From positions 62,001 to 126,000 of the forward strand of contig NZ_JAAOIW010000002.1 of the NCBI RefSeq assembly GCF_011440305.1: a stretch of DNA of 64,000 bases. Direction: 5' to 3'. How positions within the stretch are numbered: position 1 is the stretch's first letter; each line of letters begins with the position of its first letter. The position numbers and the translations under genes are program-made. The stretch is from Paenibacillus agricola. GTDB lineage: Bacteria > Bacillota > Bacilli > Paenibacillales > NBRC-103111. The notes under the pieces were generated by a model. That model did not search any database. It saw only the letters and a list, made by a program, of their open reading frames with translations, and had not been told where the DNA came from. Positions 55,019-64,000 of this stretch are shown here, piece by piece.

Positions 55019-55369
55019 ATGTCCGAACTTATTCAAAAAACATTGCTAATTAAACACGTAACAAGTCGTATGTTTGTCGATTCTAGAGTAAGCGGCAATG
55101 CTTTCAGCCTTTCTGCCCATGAGGGGGGCTGGAAAATTGTTGTTAAAGACATCCCGCTCGAGATAATGAATGAAATCAAGGCGAACCAAGCGGATTTAAA
55201 CCTGTTTTATTTCGAGGAAACCGAAGAAGGGCAAACACGTTCCATTCACAAATGGTGGATCTATGATACCGTGCTGCCGGGGCTCGAGATCAATGAAAGC
55301 AGGAGCGAGCTCACGCTTATTTTGAACACCCGCACCGGCTATAGCAATGAGCATGTGAATAAGCAGTAG
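55019..55369 (+). CDS. Small hypothetical protein, 116 aa
   Basis: Not recognised. Start at 55019 after AAAGGAG. Soluble and mildly acidic, with a mixed strand/helix pattern (FSLSAHEGGWKIVVKDIPLEIMNEI, then IHKWWIYD), and no signal peptide, membrane helix or metal motif. It lies between the pirin gene and a solid terminator (55377-55407), so it may be the second gene of a pirin transcript. Confidence 0.65.
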   Translation: MSELIQKTLLIKHVTSRMFVDSRVSGNAFSLSAHEGGWKIVVKDIPLEIMNEIKANQADLNLFYFEETEEGQTRSIHKWWIYDTVLPGLEINESRSELTLILNTRTGYSNEHVNKQ

Positions 55370-55376
55370 CAAGAGT

Positions 55377-55407
55377 AAGAGCCCAATGTGAATGCACATG
55401 GGCTCTT
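55377..55407 (+). terminator. Intrinsic terminator
   Basis: AAGAGCCCAATGTG pairs with CACATGGGCTCTT (one bulge, AATG loop), followed by GTTTCTTTTG. Confidence 0.85.
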
Positions 55408-55538
55408 GTTTCTTTTGTAGGCAATCGCGTGTAAATGATAAATGATAATTCCATTGCTACGGTCCAAGTATCCATGATAGGATTACATAAAATGGAAATT
55501 TGGCAAAGAAACCATTTATCTTTGAAGGTAGGTGTAGC

Positions 55539-56588
55539 ATGCATTTTTTGCTCAGCCGATTGTTCCATCGACTTGTTAAATTGAACAACCGCTTTTTAAT
55601 TTGGAGCTCCATCGCGATGATCGGCAGCTGCTCCTTCCTCATTTATTGGCTCGAGCCTGATACGTATGGGAACCCTTTTAACGGACTATGGTGGGTGATG
55701 AGTACCATTACTACGGTAGGCTATGGCGATTTTTATCCACACACTGTTGCTGGTAAACTCGTCGGCATGCTTATTTTCATGTTCGGAATCGGGTTAGGCT
55801 CGATTTTAATTAGCAAACTGGTCGATACTTTTTTTGTATTCAAACGGAATAAGGAGGCAGGAAATTTGAAGTATACGGGGAGTAACCATTTTGTCATTAT
55901 TGAGTGGAGCACCCATGCCGCCTCCGCTATTCAAGAAATTCTCCATACAGATGCAGCGGCGGAAATTGTGTTAATCGACGAGCGAGCCCAAACTCCAATA
56001 TTACATGATAATGTTCATTATGTCCGCGGCAACCCGGTGCTTCCCGAGACGCTCCAGAATGCTAACCTCGCTGAAGCTAAGGCGGTATTTATTTTCTCTA
56101 AGGAAATGACGGAGGACGGTATGTTTTTACATGACAGCTCCTTTATTGATGGAAAAACGCTGCTCATCGCTACAGCCATTGAGCGTAACTACGCGGAAAT
56201 TTATACAATCGTTGAAATCAAAGAACGGGAAAACATCCATAGCTTTACCCATATTAAGGTCAATGAATTTATACTCGGCGATGAAACCATTTCCCGACTA
56301 GCGGTTCGTTCTGCTTTTAATCCGGGTGCAGCCGCAATCATTTCGCAGCTCTTAACAAGCCGAGATGGCGAGGATTTATATGAGATTGCCCATCGGATCC
56401 ATTGGCACCATTACCGAGATGCCTTTGAAGAGCTGCTGAATGAAGGTGCGACATTAATCTCAAATGGAAAAGAGCTGAATATTAACCGCCGGCTTGATGA
56501 AGAGATCCCCAAAGGTGCCCGCTTGTTTGTCATTTGTGATCACGCTACTTATTTGCGGATCTCTCCAATAGCCCAAGTTACCAAATAG
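55539..56588 (+). CDS. Two-helix potassium channel with RCK/TrkA-N-like domain (YugO-like)
   Basis: 349 residues from the ATG at 55539 after AGGTAGGTG. The pore consists of a first helix (about 20-38), the selectivity filter TVGYGD (residue ~60) and a second helix (about 70-93). A cytosolic regulator of K+ conductance follows (about 105-340). The usual GxGxxG of this Rossmann domain is lost (IIEWSTHAASA), so nucleotide binding there may be altered. A tetrameric K+ channel in the membrane is expected. Its last 11 bases overlap the convergent aldo/keto reductase gene. Confidence 0.9.
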   Translation: MHFLLSRLFHRLVKLNNRFLIWSSIAMIGSCSFLIYWLEPDTYGNPFNGLWWVMSTITTVGYGDFYPHTVAGKLVGMLIFMFGIGLGSILISKLVDTFFVFKRNKEAGNLKYTGSNHFVIIEWSTHAASAIQEILHTDAAAEIVLIDERAQTPILHDNVHYVRGNPVLPETLQNANLAEAKAVFIFSKEMTEDGMFLHDSSFIDGKTLLIATAIERNYAEIYTIVEIKERENIHSFTHIKVNEFILGDETISRLAVRSAFNPGAAAIISQLLTSRDGEDLYEIAHRIHWHHYRDAFEELLNEGATLISNGKELNINRRLDEEIPKGARLFVICDHATYLRISPIAQVTK

Positions 56589-57552
56589 GCTCAAAATCCT
56601 TGATCTCATCTAACACCATCTCTACCTCTTGCAAGACCTCAGGCGATAATGTAACACCGCTTGCCCCCAAATTTTCTTCAATTTGAGAAATGCGGCTTGC
56701 GCCTACAATAGCCGAGCTAACACCAGGCTGCCTAAGCACCCATGCAATCGCAAGCTGGGATAAAGTCAGACCAAGATTAGCGGCGATGCCCTCCAGCTTG
56801 CCCACGCTGATCAGCACCTTATCCTTCAAATAGCTGCTGATCCAGCGATTGATCTCGCTGTTGGCCGCGCGGCTTTCGGATGGAACCGGCTGCCCCGCTT
56901 TGTATTTGCCGCTCAGAATGCCTTGTGCCAATGGCGAGAACACAACCTGGCCCAGTCCCGCAGCTTGCGAAACCGGCAGCACTTCCTTCTCGATATACCG
57001 AACGAGCATATTATAAATCGGCTGATTCGAAATAAGCGGCCGCAAATTCCGCTTCTCCCCCATATGGACAGCTTCCGTAATTTGCGCTGCTGTCCATTCG
57101 CTCACCCCCGCGTATAATACTTTACCTTGAGTGATGAGATCATCCAAGGCACGAAGCGTTTCCTCCAAGGGAACCTCAGGATCATAACGGTGGCACTGGT
57201 ACAGATCCAAATAATCGGCATTTAGCCGCCTCAGGCTTGCCTCGCATTGCTCCATGATGTGCTTACGGGATAAGCCTCTATTATTAGGCCCTTCTCCCAT
57301 CGGAAAATAACATTTTGTAGCGAGCACATAGCTTTCACGGGCGAAGCCTTGCAAAGCCTCACCCACCACGATTTCCGAAGCACCCGCATTGTACGCATTC
57401 GCCGTATCAAAGAAATTGACTCCATGCTCGTAAGCGAATTTGATACAATCAATAGCCGTTTGTTTTTCCACAGCTGTTCCGTAAGTCAGCCAGCTTCCCA
57501 GCCCCACCTCACTTACCTTCAAACCGCTTCTTCCTAAATTCCGATACTTCAT
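56578..57552 (-). CDS. Aldo/keto reductase, AKR6 (Kv-beta-like)
   Basis: 324 residues, a single barrel. The beginning MKYRNLGRSGLKVSEVGLG and blocks such as GLSRKHIMEQCEASLRRL, PLEETLRALDDLI and VFSPLAQGILSGKY follow the animal potassium-channel beta-subunit family closely. Catalytic residues: Asp and Tyr in FDTANAYNAG, Lys in LATKCYF, His in YQCHRYDP. NADPH-dependent aldehyde or ketone reduction is expected. It is convergent with, and overlaps, a potassium channel gene. ATG at 57552 follows AGGAGG. Confidence 0.92.
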   Translation of the reverse strand: MKYRNLGRSGLKVSEVGLGSWLTYGTAVEKQTAIDCIKFAYEHGVNFFDTANAYNAGASEIVVGEALQGFARESYVLATKCYFPMGEGPNNRGLSRKHIMEQCEASLRRLNADYLDLYQCHRYDPEVPLEETLRALDDLITQGKVLYAGVSEWTAAQITEAVHMGEKRNLRPLISNQPIYNMLVRYIEKEVLPVSQAAGLGQVVFSPLAQGILSGKYKAGQPVPSESRAANSEINRWISSYLKDKVLISVGKLEGIAANLGLTLSQLAIAWVLRQPGVSSAIVGASRISQIEENLGASGVTLSPEVLQEVEMVLDEIKDFEPIW

Positions 57553-57674
57553 ATGGCTTCCTCCTAATTTTAAAATAATTCAATTCCATATCTTACAGCC
57601 GGCATCCAAAATCAACTTGCCATTCGATCCTTCTGCCGGCATCGAAACTAAATATTCAATCGGTGTTTCATTGC

Positions 57675-60600
57675 TTATTTCAAAATCAATTCAACATGGC
57701 TGTAGCCTTCCCGCGATTTGGTAACCTCCAGCACAGCTGGGAAAGACGCCTTAATTTCCGCTACATGGGAGATGACGCCGATCATTCTGCCCATTTTTTG
57801 CAGGTCAATCAGCGTTTCGATCGCCTTATTCAGCGATTCCTCATCCAAGGTGCCGAAGCCCTCGTCAATGAACATCATCTCGATCGAAATGCCCCCTTGA
57901 TTGGCTTGGATCACGTCGGTCATCCCGAGCGCCAAGCAGAGGGAAGCATTGAACTTCTCGCCACCTGATAAGGTTTTGACATCTCGGTTTTGTCCGGTAT
58001 AGGAGTCGAACACATCAAGCCCTAAGCCGCTAGGGCGGTTATGCTTCTCTATGCGCTCACTGCGGAGCAGCTCGAATTGGCCATTCGACAAGCCACGCAG
58101 GCGAATATTCGCTGCCTGAAGAATTTGTTCAAAAAATTCGATCAAAATATACCGTTCAAAGGACATCCGCAGCGCATTATCACCCTTCAGCACCTGATGG
58201 ATGTCAACCGCTTCACCATAGCTGCGCTCCGACTCGATCAGCCTGCCGCTCGTCTGCTCGACCGCAAGCCGCAAGCTCGCCGCGGCTTGCAGGTACGCAC
58301 GAGCTTCCTTGTGGCGCTCTGCCGCTTGCTCCAGCTGCTCCTTAAGCGCTGTTAAGCGCTCAAGGAGCAAGACGACGTCTGCGCGCTCTTTGCCCGCCAG
58401 CGCCTGTGCCAGCTCGGCCATGGCTTGCTGTAGCGCTGACATCGCAGCTTTGAACTGCTGCAGCTGCTCCTTGAGCGCAAAGCGCGCGGGTTCCGGCAGC
58501 TTCGCTGCAAGATAGTCGGCCTCTGCGGTAAACCCGCATTTGGCTATCTCTTGCATGAAGCGGATATGTGCCGCTTCACTTTGCGCCGCTGCTTCCTCTA
58601 GCTGCTGCTCCATCTGCGCGAAGGTCGCTTGCTCCTGCGCCCATTTCAGCTGTGTTTGCGCATGCTGCTCCTGCGCATGCTTCCAAGCCGCTGCGTTAGC
58701 CTCCACCAGCTTCTGCTGCTGTTGCAGCTTGCTCGTCAGGCTTGGATAGGAGCGGAGCTCCTCCGCTATGCTCTCCAAGTCCTTGCTTAACGCTGCTTGC
58801 TTCAACGACCGCTCCAGCGTAAGCTTGCCCAGCCTATCTGCCAGTATCTGCTTCTCTTGGGTAAGCTCGCCCATTTGGTGATCGAGCTGCTCCAACGCCG
58901 CTTTGACGGGCACCAGCCTCTCAGCTTGCTGGGCCAGCTGATCGACTTCCTCCTTGCACTGCTTACCTTCGGTGACTACTTGCTGATAAGCAGTGTGGAT
59001 ATCCTCGTTAAACTCACCGATTTCCAGCAATTCTGTACGCTTTTCCGCAATGCTGGAGCTAGCTGCTGCTACCTGTGCTTCCGCCCGGCTGAATTCCTCC
59101 TGTGCAGCCTGAAGCTGCTTTTTCACGGCATCCAGCTGTTCACGTGTGGGTATGGTGCCCTCTGGTTGCACTTTATCCGGATGCTCCGTGCTTCCGCAAA
59201 CGGGGCAAGGCATCCCATTATGTAAATGTGCAGCAAGGAGGCTAGCTTGGCCTTCGATCCATAAAGCCTCTTCCTGCTCATACTGTTTTACTAGCGCAGT
59301 ATAGCTGGCTTGCCCTGCATGCTGGTGCTTGCTCCATTCATCCAATTGCAGCAGCAATTTACGCGTTTCATTCAACGCTGATCCCCGCAGCCTGAGATCA
59401 GTTAACCGTTCCCGTTTCGCGGGAAGCGCAGCGACTTCTTGCTCCAGCAGCTTGATCTGCTCAGCAAGCTGCTTTTTATCGACTAGGGCCTGTGCCCACG
59501 CCTTATCTGTTGCAGCCTGCTTCGCTATCGCGGCCTTTTCGCCTTCCTCCAGCTTTACAATCTCTGCTTGCCGCTCATGCAGCGATTTCACGATCGGCAG
59601 GGTCGCCTGCAGCTGCTGCAAAGCCTGCTCCGCAGCCTTGCGCTCGCCCTCTCTTGCTTGCTCGGCAAGCAGCTTCTGCTCCGCAGCTTGCTTGGCAAGT
59701 GTCGCCCGCTCCACCTCGGATGCTTTCAATCCGAGCTTGCTGGTCAGTGACAGCAATTGGTCACGAGCCCTGCGGCTCTGCTCCTCATAAGGCTCAATGC
59801 CGGCAGCTTTATCCGCCATCCCGAGGCGTCCCTCATCGCGTTCTATATCGGGCTGGCGCTCCTCCATCTGGGCAAGGGACAGCTGCTTTTTCGCCAAATC
59901 GGCAAAACGCTCATTCAACGCCTCGGCTTTATGATAGGCCTCCGTATCCTGCTCCACCTGCTTGTCCAAAGCAATCCGTGCCAATCCAGCTTGCTCCGCT
60001 ATTTGCGTGTAGTGGACAGCCTCGCTATCCAAAGCCTGCATCACCTGGACGACATTATGAACCTCTTGCCCAAGGGTTTGCGCCAGCTCACTTTCTTCGC
60101 GAATAGGCAGGGAAACCGAAATTTGCCGCACCGTAAACTCAAGCTCGGCACGCATCCGCTCGGCAACATCTTTTTTCTCGCGGACTAGCTGCCTGAAACG
60201 GTCCTCAACCTTCTGGTAGAGCTCCGTGCGAAAAATACGCCGTAAAATATCCTCTTTATTTTCCGTATCCGAGGTCAGCAGCTTGCGGAATTCCCCTTGC
60301 GGCAGCATCACGATCTGGCTGAATTGATCCTTCGTTAATCCAATAATCTGCTGCAGCTTAACGTTGATATCCTTAATATTGAATCGGTCTACGCAAGGAA
60401 CCGCAGTCCCGCTACTGATTTCATATAGCTCCGCCGTTGGCGGTGTTTCGTTCTTGTTGTTGCCTTTGCGGTAAGCAAGCTGGCGTACCACCCGATATGA
60501 ACGCGAGCCGATTGCAAAATCGAACTCCACAGTCGTTGGCGTCTGCTCATCGGCAAAATGGCTGCGCAGCATCCGCGTCTCATATCGGTCCTCACCACTC

Positions 60601-60767
60601 GCTGTATCATATAGCGCGTAGCATATCGCATCAAAAATCGTCGTTTTTCCGGCTCCCGTATTGCCCGATATGACAAACAACCGATGGTGCTCCATCCGGC
60701 TGAAATCTATCGTTTCTTTCTCCTTATACGGCCCTAAAGCGGTCATCACCAAGCGCAGCGGCCTCAT
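57675..60767 (-). CDS. sbcC: Exonuclease SbcC (Rad50-like ATPase)
   Basis: 1030 residues. The N-terminal ATPase half has Walker A SGNTGAGKTT (residue ~36). Two long coiled coils rich in Ala, Gln and Glu (about 170-500 and 540-870) flank the zinc hook CPVCG near residue 520. The C-terminal half has the signature LSGGEKFNASLCLALG and Walker B MFIDEGFGTLD. With SbcD it forms the complex that cuts hairpins and processes double-strand ends. The start overlaps the sbcD stop as ATGA. Confidence 0.97.
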   Translation of the reverse strand: MRPLRLVMTALGPYKEKETIDFSRMEHHRLFVISGNTGAGKTTIFDAICYALYDTASGEDRYETRMLRSHFADEQTPTTVEFDFAIGSRSYRVVRQLAYRKGNNKNETPPTAELYEISSGTAVPCVDRFNIKDINVKLQQIIGLTKDQFSQIVMLPQGEFRKLLTSDTENKEDILRRIFRTELYQKVEDRFRQLVREKKDVAERMRAELEFTVRQISVSLPIREESELAQTLGQEVHNVVQVMQALDSEAVHYTQIAEQAGLARIALDKQVEQDTEAYHKAEALNERFADLAKKQLSLAQMEERQPDIERDEGRLGMADKAAGIEPYEEQSRRARDQLLSLTSKLGLKASEVERATLAKQAAEQKLLAEQAREGERKAAEQALQQLQATLPIVKSLHERQAEIVKLEEGEKAAIAKQAATDKAWAQALVDKKQLAEQIKLLEQEVAALPAKRERLTDLRLRGSALNETRKLLLQLDEWSKHQHAGQASYTALVKQYEQEEALWIEGQASLLAAHLHNGMPCPVCGSTEHPDKVQPEGTIPTREQLDAVKKQLQAAQEEFSRAEAQVAAASSSIAEKRTELLEIGEFNEDIHTAYQQVVTEGKQCKEEVDQLAQQAERLVPVKAALEQLDHQMGELTQEKQILADRLGKLTLERSLKQAALSKDLESIAEELRSYPSLTSKLQQQQKLVEANAAAWKHAQEQHAQTQLKWAQEQATFAQMEQQLEEAAAQSEAAHIRFMQEIAKCGFTAEADYLAAKLPEPARFALKEQLQQFKAAMSALQQAMAELAQALAGKERADVVLLLERLTALKEQLEQAAERHKEARAYLQAAASLRLAVEQTSGRLIESERSYGEAVDIHQVLKGDNALRMSFERYILIEFFEQILQAANIRLRGLSNGQFELLRSERIEKHNRPSGLGLDVFDSYTGQNRDVKTLSGGEKFNASLCLALGMTDVIQANQGGISIEMMFIDEGFGTLDEESLNKAIETLIDLQKMGRMIGVISHVAEIKASFPAVLEVTKSREGYSHVELILK

Positions 60768-61927
60768 CCAGCTTCCTCCTCCTCGGCAACTGCCCCCGCA
60801 TATACCTGCTGGAACAGCCTTTTTTTCTCCTCAGAGAGTGGATTGCCTCGAACCTGCCCATAAAATGCCGCGAATAGCTCGCCGGGATCGGCCTGCTTTC
60901 TTTGCACTTGGCTCACCTTTTCATCAGCAGCTTCCTGTGGGTTCATACTTCGGCTCCACCGCCGCTCCACATGCATCGCATTGGGATAAACAGCCCGTAC
61001 CTTTTCCATCGGGTATAACACCGGATCTTCATTCAAAAGCGTAACAAACACATAATCCTCATTAAGGGGATGGCGCTCGATTTCCTCGATGCTGGCCTCA
61101 ATCCTCCGCAGATCCCGCTTGGGGGTAAAACTTCTTTTTTCTATGGATGCCTGGCCTTGTCCATCAAGCTCCACCATCAAATATCCCTTGTTATGATGCT
61201 CTTCGGATATCGAATATTTCAGCGGAGAGCCTGCGTAACGAATCTTCTCCGCCCCCACATAGTGGGCTTGATGCAGGTGGCCAAGCGCCGTGTAATGGAA
61301 CGGTGCAAAATATCCGGCTTGCACATATTCAGCTCCTCCGATCGATAACGGGCGTTCGGAATCACTGGTGTTCTCTTCCTTTTCGCCGTATGGCGTTACA
61401 AAAGCATGGCCTACATAGACATGGCGGGCAGCCGGATCCAGCTGCGCTGTAAGCCGCGTAACAATCGCCCGCGCTGCATCATCATGCGATCTAATTGTTT
61501 CATCTTTCAGCAGATAACGAATCTGGGCGGGATCCGCATAAGGCACCAGGTGAAAATGCACCTCGCCAAACTCATCGTGAAGGATAACGGGTTGATTTCG
61601 GAGCTGGCCTGACAGGTGCAGCCCTTGCCCTTTCATCATCGTCGTTGCAAAATTGAGCCGGTCCGGGCTATCATGGTTGCCTGAAATCGCGATGACCGGT
61701 GTTTGCAGATCGACCACGATCTGCTCCAGCAGCTGATCCAGCAGCTCTACCGCCTCGGTCGGCGGGACGGCGCGATCATAAAGATCGCCTGCAATCACAA
61801 CGGCATCGGGACGCTCGGAAGCTACGGTATCAATGAGCTGCTGCAGCACGTGCTTTTGATCCTCGGTCATATAAATGCCTTGCACCAGCTTGCCAAGATG
61901 CCAATCGGCCGTATGTATAAATTTCAA
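60764..61927 (-). CDS. sbcD: Exonuclease SbcD (Mre11-like nuclease)
   Basis: 387 residues from a TTG at 61927 spaced eight bases from GAAGGAGGG. The longer frame upstream begins with unrelated residues, while homology starts at LKFIHTADWHLGK. Metallophosphoesterase motifs are present: HTADWHLG, VIAGDLYD, ISGNHDSPDRL, YVGHAF and LGHLHQAH. The manganese-dependent nuclease partner of SbcC, translated together with it (ATGA). Confidence 0.97.
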   Translation of the reverse strand: MKFIHTADWHLGKLVQGIYMTEDQKHVLQQLIDTVASERPDAVVIAGDLYDRAVPPTEAVELLDQLLEQIVVDLQTPVIAISGNHDSPDRLNFATTMMKGQGLHLSGQLRNQPVILHDEFGEVHFHLVPYADPAQIRYLLKDETIRSHDDAARAIVTRLTAQLDPAARHVYVGHAFVTPYGEKEENTSDSERPLSIGGAEYVQAGYFAPFHYTALGHLHQAHYVGAEKIRYAGSPLKYSISEEHHNKGYLMVELDGQGQASIEKRSFTPKRDLRRIEASIEEIERHPLNEDYVFVTLLNEDPVLYPMEKVRAVYPNAMHVERRWSRSMNPQEAADEKVSQVQRKQADPGELFAAFYGQVRGNPLSEEKKRLFQQVYAGAVAEEEEAG

Positions 61928-62134
61928 GGCTAGATCCCTCCTTCGGTGGTTGGTACTCTCAGTAAATTCCTTGGTATCTCGTTTTAACAGGAATTGCTCC
62001 CGTAAATATGAGCGTAAACTATCCTGATTTCCAATTAACTCCATTTTCTCCCGGTAGTTTGGCACACTGGCATTCATTATCGCTAATTAGGCATGATTAT
62101 GCTCATGCTCACATCCGTCAGCAATGTCATGTCC

Positions 62135-63109
62135 TTAATCCCCTTTGTTAAGCATATAGGTATCGATGCCGGTTGTAATTGCATCTACCATTTGCTGCTG
62201 GTATTCGGGGTCGGACATCAGCTCATCCTCAGTAGGATTCGTCATAAAACCAAGCTCGATTAGCACTACAGGCACCTGCGACCAATTAAAGCCAGTCAGG
62301 TCACTCCGTGCGACCATTCCCCTTGAGGCAGCAGTCGTACCTGCCTTTAATGCTTCCAGAATAGCTTCAGCTGCGTGCTGGCTTGCCGGTTGAATGCTTT
62401 GCGTCGCCTCCACCCTGGCATCCGGGTATAAAACGGAGAAGCCTTTGGCTTTAGGTGATTCATTGCCATCCGCGTGAATACGAATTGCCAGCTGTGCATT
62501 TGCCGCATTCGCCATCTCGGCTCTTTCTACATTACTGATATCAACATCGTGTTCCTCGCGTGTCATCTGTACTTCAAACCCCTGCTGGATTAGTGCCTGC
62601 TTTAGCAGTACAGCTATCTCCAGATTAAGAACGTATTCCGGTTTACCCGTAGCTACCCCCGTTGTACCGCCAGTAACCTTGGCCTTCCTCTCTTTCGATC
62701 CAGGAGAGACGGGCTCCAGCTGCGAATTGCCTCTACGTTGGTGGCCGGGATCGAGGAAGATAAGCCCTCGCGATACTACCTCTGGTTCATCGGGTAGCGC
62801 TGCAGCTTCTGACTGTTGAACGTGCTGTACGGCTGGAGCGCTAGGCGCAGGATGCGGCATCGCGGGCACTGGCGACGCTTGCGGCTGCTCCACGTCACTG
62901 TCGGGCTCAGCCCCCGCGTTGCCCGGAGCGGCTATCGAGCCGGTAGCTTGAGCTGCTGATGGCACAACAAGCGGTGCTATTTGTGACACAGGCAAAGTGC
63001 GCTCTGGCTGCTTTGCCATTTGGTCTGGCAATGGGCTATAAGCTATAAAGAAAGACATAGCTACAAACGCCAATAAGGCGGCGAAGCCACTCGTTTTCAG
63101 CTTGTTCAA
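62135..63109 (-). CDS. N-acetylmuramoyl-L-alanine amidase (Amidase_3), membrane anchored
   Basis: 324 residues from a TTG at 63109, ten bases after GAAGGGAG; a longer frame to 63154 starts with no site. An N-terminal hydrophobic segment (about 8-28) is followed by a Pro/Ala-rich linker (about 40-130) and the catalytic domain (about 135-320). Zinc/catalytic residues are His in FLDPGHQ, Glu in NLEIAVLLKQ, His in AIRIHADGN and Glu in VLIELGFMTN. It cleaves the amide between muramic acid and the stem peptide. CwlD-like spore-cortex amidases are one relative. Confidence 0.93.
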   Translation of the reverse strand: MNKLKTSGFAALLAFVAMSFFIAYSPLPDQMAKQPERTLPVSQIAPLVVPSAAQATGSIAAPGNAGAEPDSDVEQPQASPVPAMPHPAPSAPAVQHVQQSEAAALPDEPEVVSRGLIFLDPGHQRRGNSQLEPVSPGSKERKAKVTGGTTGVATGKPEYVLNLEIAVLLKQALIQQGFEVQMTREEHDVDISNVERAEMANAANAQLAIRIHADGNESPKAKGFSVLYPDARVEATQSIQPASQHAAEAILEALKAGTTAASRGMVARSDLTGFNWSQVPVVLIELGFMTNPTEDELMSDPEYQQQMVDAITTGIDTYMLNKGD

Positions 63110-63437
63110 GCACGATCGGCTCCCTTCTAAAATCGAATACGTAACCCCGCTCAATCGGGTATGTGGAAGTATCTATCTCTCTTAAAACGGCTCAACACCG
63201 AAATCAGTGCTTAACCAGTACGGGTTAATCTCTTAATCAATCTTATTCATTGTGACTCATTTCCAGCTAGGTTTCAAGGGTATGGCTTTATATGGAAGGC
63301 GTTACCCCACTACAGCTAAAAAACTCTTGGAATCATCCAAGAGCCCTTTTTTGCTGCAGCTTACTTTAATAGTATCGGTTCATGCATGTTTGGTCGATGT
63401 ATGATGCTGTGCACCATCAGCACTGTGCTTTATTACG
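63110..63437. other. Intergenic gap
   Basis: 328 bases between the amidase start and the FG-GAP gene stop. It contains the terminator at 63321-63350 and AT-rich, presumably promoter, sequence at 63170-63300. No gene, repeat or RNA recognised. Confidence 0.5.
63321..63350. terminator. Bidirectional terminator
   Basis: CTCTTGG pairs with CCAAGAG around AATCAT, with A and T runs on the two sides. It ends the FG-GAP gene on the minus strand. Confidence 0.85.
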
Positions 63438-64000
63438 CTAACGATGCTGCAATTGCACATTGCTGCTTTCAAACGAAAGCGCAGTATCCATAAATCCTTC
63501 TTCACGGCTCAATAAAGCGAGGTCGCCTTTGCCATTGCCATCCAAATCCGCAACCATCAGCTTACCCCCCAGCTTTCCCCATGGACCAAAGGTGGACAAT
63601 AGCGAGTATCCGCCAGCTCCATCGCCTAAATATACGCTAGAACGCGATGTATCGGGATTCCAGCGCAAAATATCTGCTTTGCCATCTCCGTTGTAATCAC
63701 TGAAACGCAGATAGCCATCCTCATTGGGAATGCCCAGCTCCTGCTTATTTTGTGTCCATTCCAGCGTTGTGAGGTTCGGCTCCCATTCGATGCCCCGGTT
63801 GGCACCAGTCTTGGAGGAAAACAGGACAGTCGTGCCGTTATCGCGTTTTCGAAGCTGGAGATCATTTTTAAACGGATTATTGAATTTAAAAGGCTTCAAG
63901 GGCTTTATTGATTCCTTGCTCACCTGATAACCAAACATTTCCATTTTATCAAGGGTGAGCCCAGCAACAACTACATCGCCTCCCGCTTGCGGTATTACAT
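63438..64000 (-). CDS. FG-GAP/VCBS-type repeat protein, 3' part only
   Basis: The frame stays open to the window edge (the residues before the first internal Met read VIPQAGGDVVVAGLTLDK), so the start lies outside. Two calcium-loop repeats are visible, YNGDGKADILRW and LDGNGKGDLALL, typical of FG-GAP/VCBS beta-propeller blades of secreted proteins. Such propellers mediate binding or are fused to hydrolases. What the rest of this one does cannot be seen. Ends in the terminator at 63321-63350. Confidence 0.7.
   Translation of the reverse strand, partial: VIPQAGGDVVVAGLTLDKMEMFGYQVSKESIKPLKPFKFNNPFKNDLQLRKRDNGTTVLFSSKTGANRGIEWEPNLTTLEWTQNKQELGIPNEDGYLRFSDYNGDGKADILRWNPDTSRSSVYLGDGAGGYSLLSTFGPWGKLGGKLMVADLDGNGKGDLALLSREEGFMDTALSFESSNVQLQHR

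Noticed and set aside
59492-60106. 204-residue plus-strand open frame opposite sbcC
   Set aside because: It lies wholly inside sbcC, is low in complexity and lacks a ribosome site; it is a by-product of the Ala/Gln/Leu-rich coiled-coil codons on the other strand.

Overview
The window looks like a chromosomal segment of a low-to-medium GC, endospore-forming, S-layer-bearing Firmicute, most likely Paenibacillus or a close relative (inferred, not tested by alignment). The evidence is strong AGGAGG-type ribosome binding sites with many TTG and GTG starts, sporulation-linked genes (YhbH, SpoVR), a YhaM-type nuclease, LplABC-type sugar importer genes with a YesN-like AraC regulator, SLH-domain and sortase B surface proteins, and perfect Fur boxes. 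No rRNA, tRNA, CRISPR array, prophage or insertion sequence was found.

Layout. 0.1-6 kb: a PAS-GGDEF-EAL signalling protein, a DUF423 membrane protein, a small unknown protein, an orphan ABC ATPase, and a MarR regulator divergent from an MFS drug-efflux-type pump with a perfect 14-bp inverted repeat between them. 6.1-20 kb: one co-directional run of twelve genes on the minus strand. In transcription order these are three paralogous NtaA/DszA-type flavin monooxygenases, a complete peptide/glutathione-type ABC importer with fused ATPases, a two-subunit CoA-transferase-like enzyme, a thiol-dioxygenase-like cupin, a class III CoA-transferase and a DinB-fold protein, with a divergent LysR regulator at the head. 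I read this as a catabolic operon for a small S-substituted (organosulfur) acid; the substrate is unproven. 21-27 kb: a CUT1 sugar importer with its membrane-bound AraC regulator. 27.5-35 kb: oxidoreductases and a five-gene sugar-acid-type operon (2-hydroxyacid dehydrogenase, SDR, enolase-superfamily dehydratase, GntR, zinc alcohol dehydrogenase).

35-48.6 kb: an Isd-like heme and iron island. It has sortase B, an IsdE/IsdF-type importer with ATPase, a giant 1764-residue surface protein with about eight NEAT domains alternating with helical spacers and ending in three SLH repeats, a small secreted protein, an IsdC-like NEAT protein with an NPKTG sorting signal, and a divergent second heme-type binding protein and permease whose ATPase gene is cut off. 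Three Fur boxes control the island. The ATPase truncation abuts a short decayed fragment of a DUF2075-type gene on the opposite strand, which marks an old rearrangement. Heme could pass from the S-layer NEAT array to wall-anchored IsdC and then to IsdE/F.

48.9-64 kb: yhbH-spoVR, yhaM, a degenerate tyrosine-recombinase-like fragment with a probable 5' frameshift, a lone CheY-type receiver, a pirin, a potassium channel convergent with a Kv-beta-like aldo/keto reductase, sbcD-sbcC, an N-acetylmuramoyl-L-alanine amidase, and the 3' part of an FG-GAP/VCBS-type repeat protein running off the window edge.
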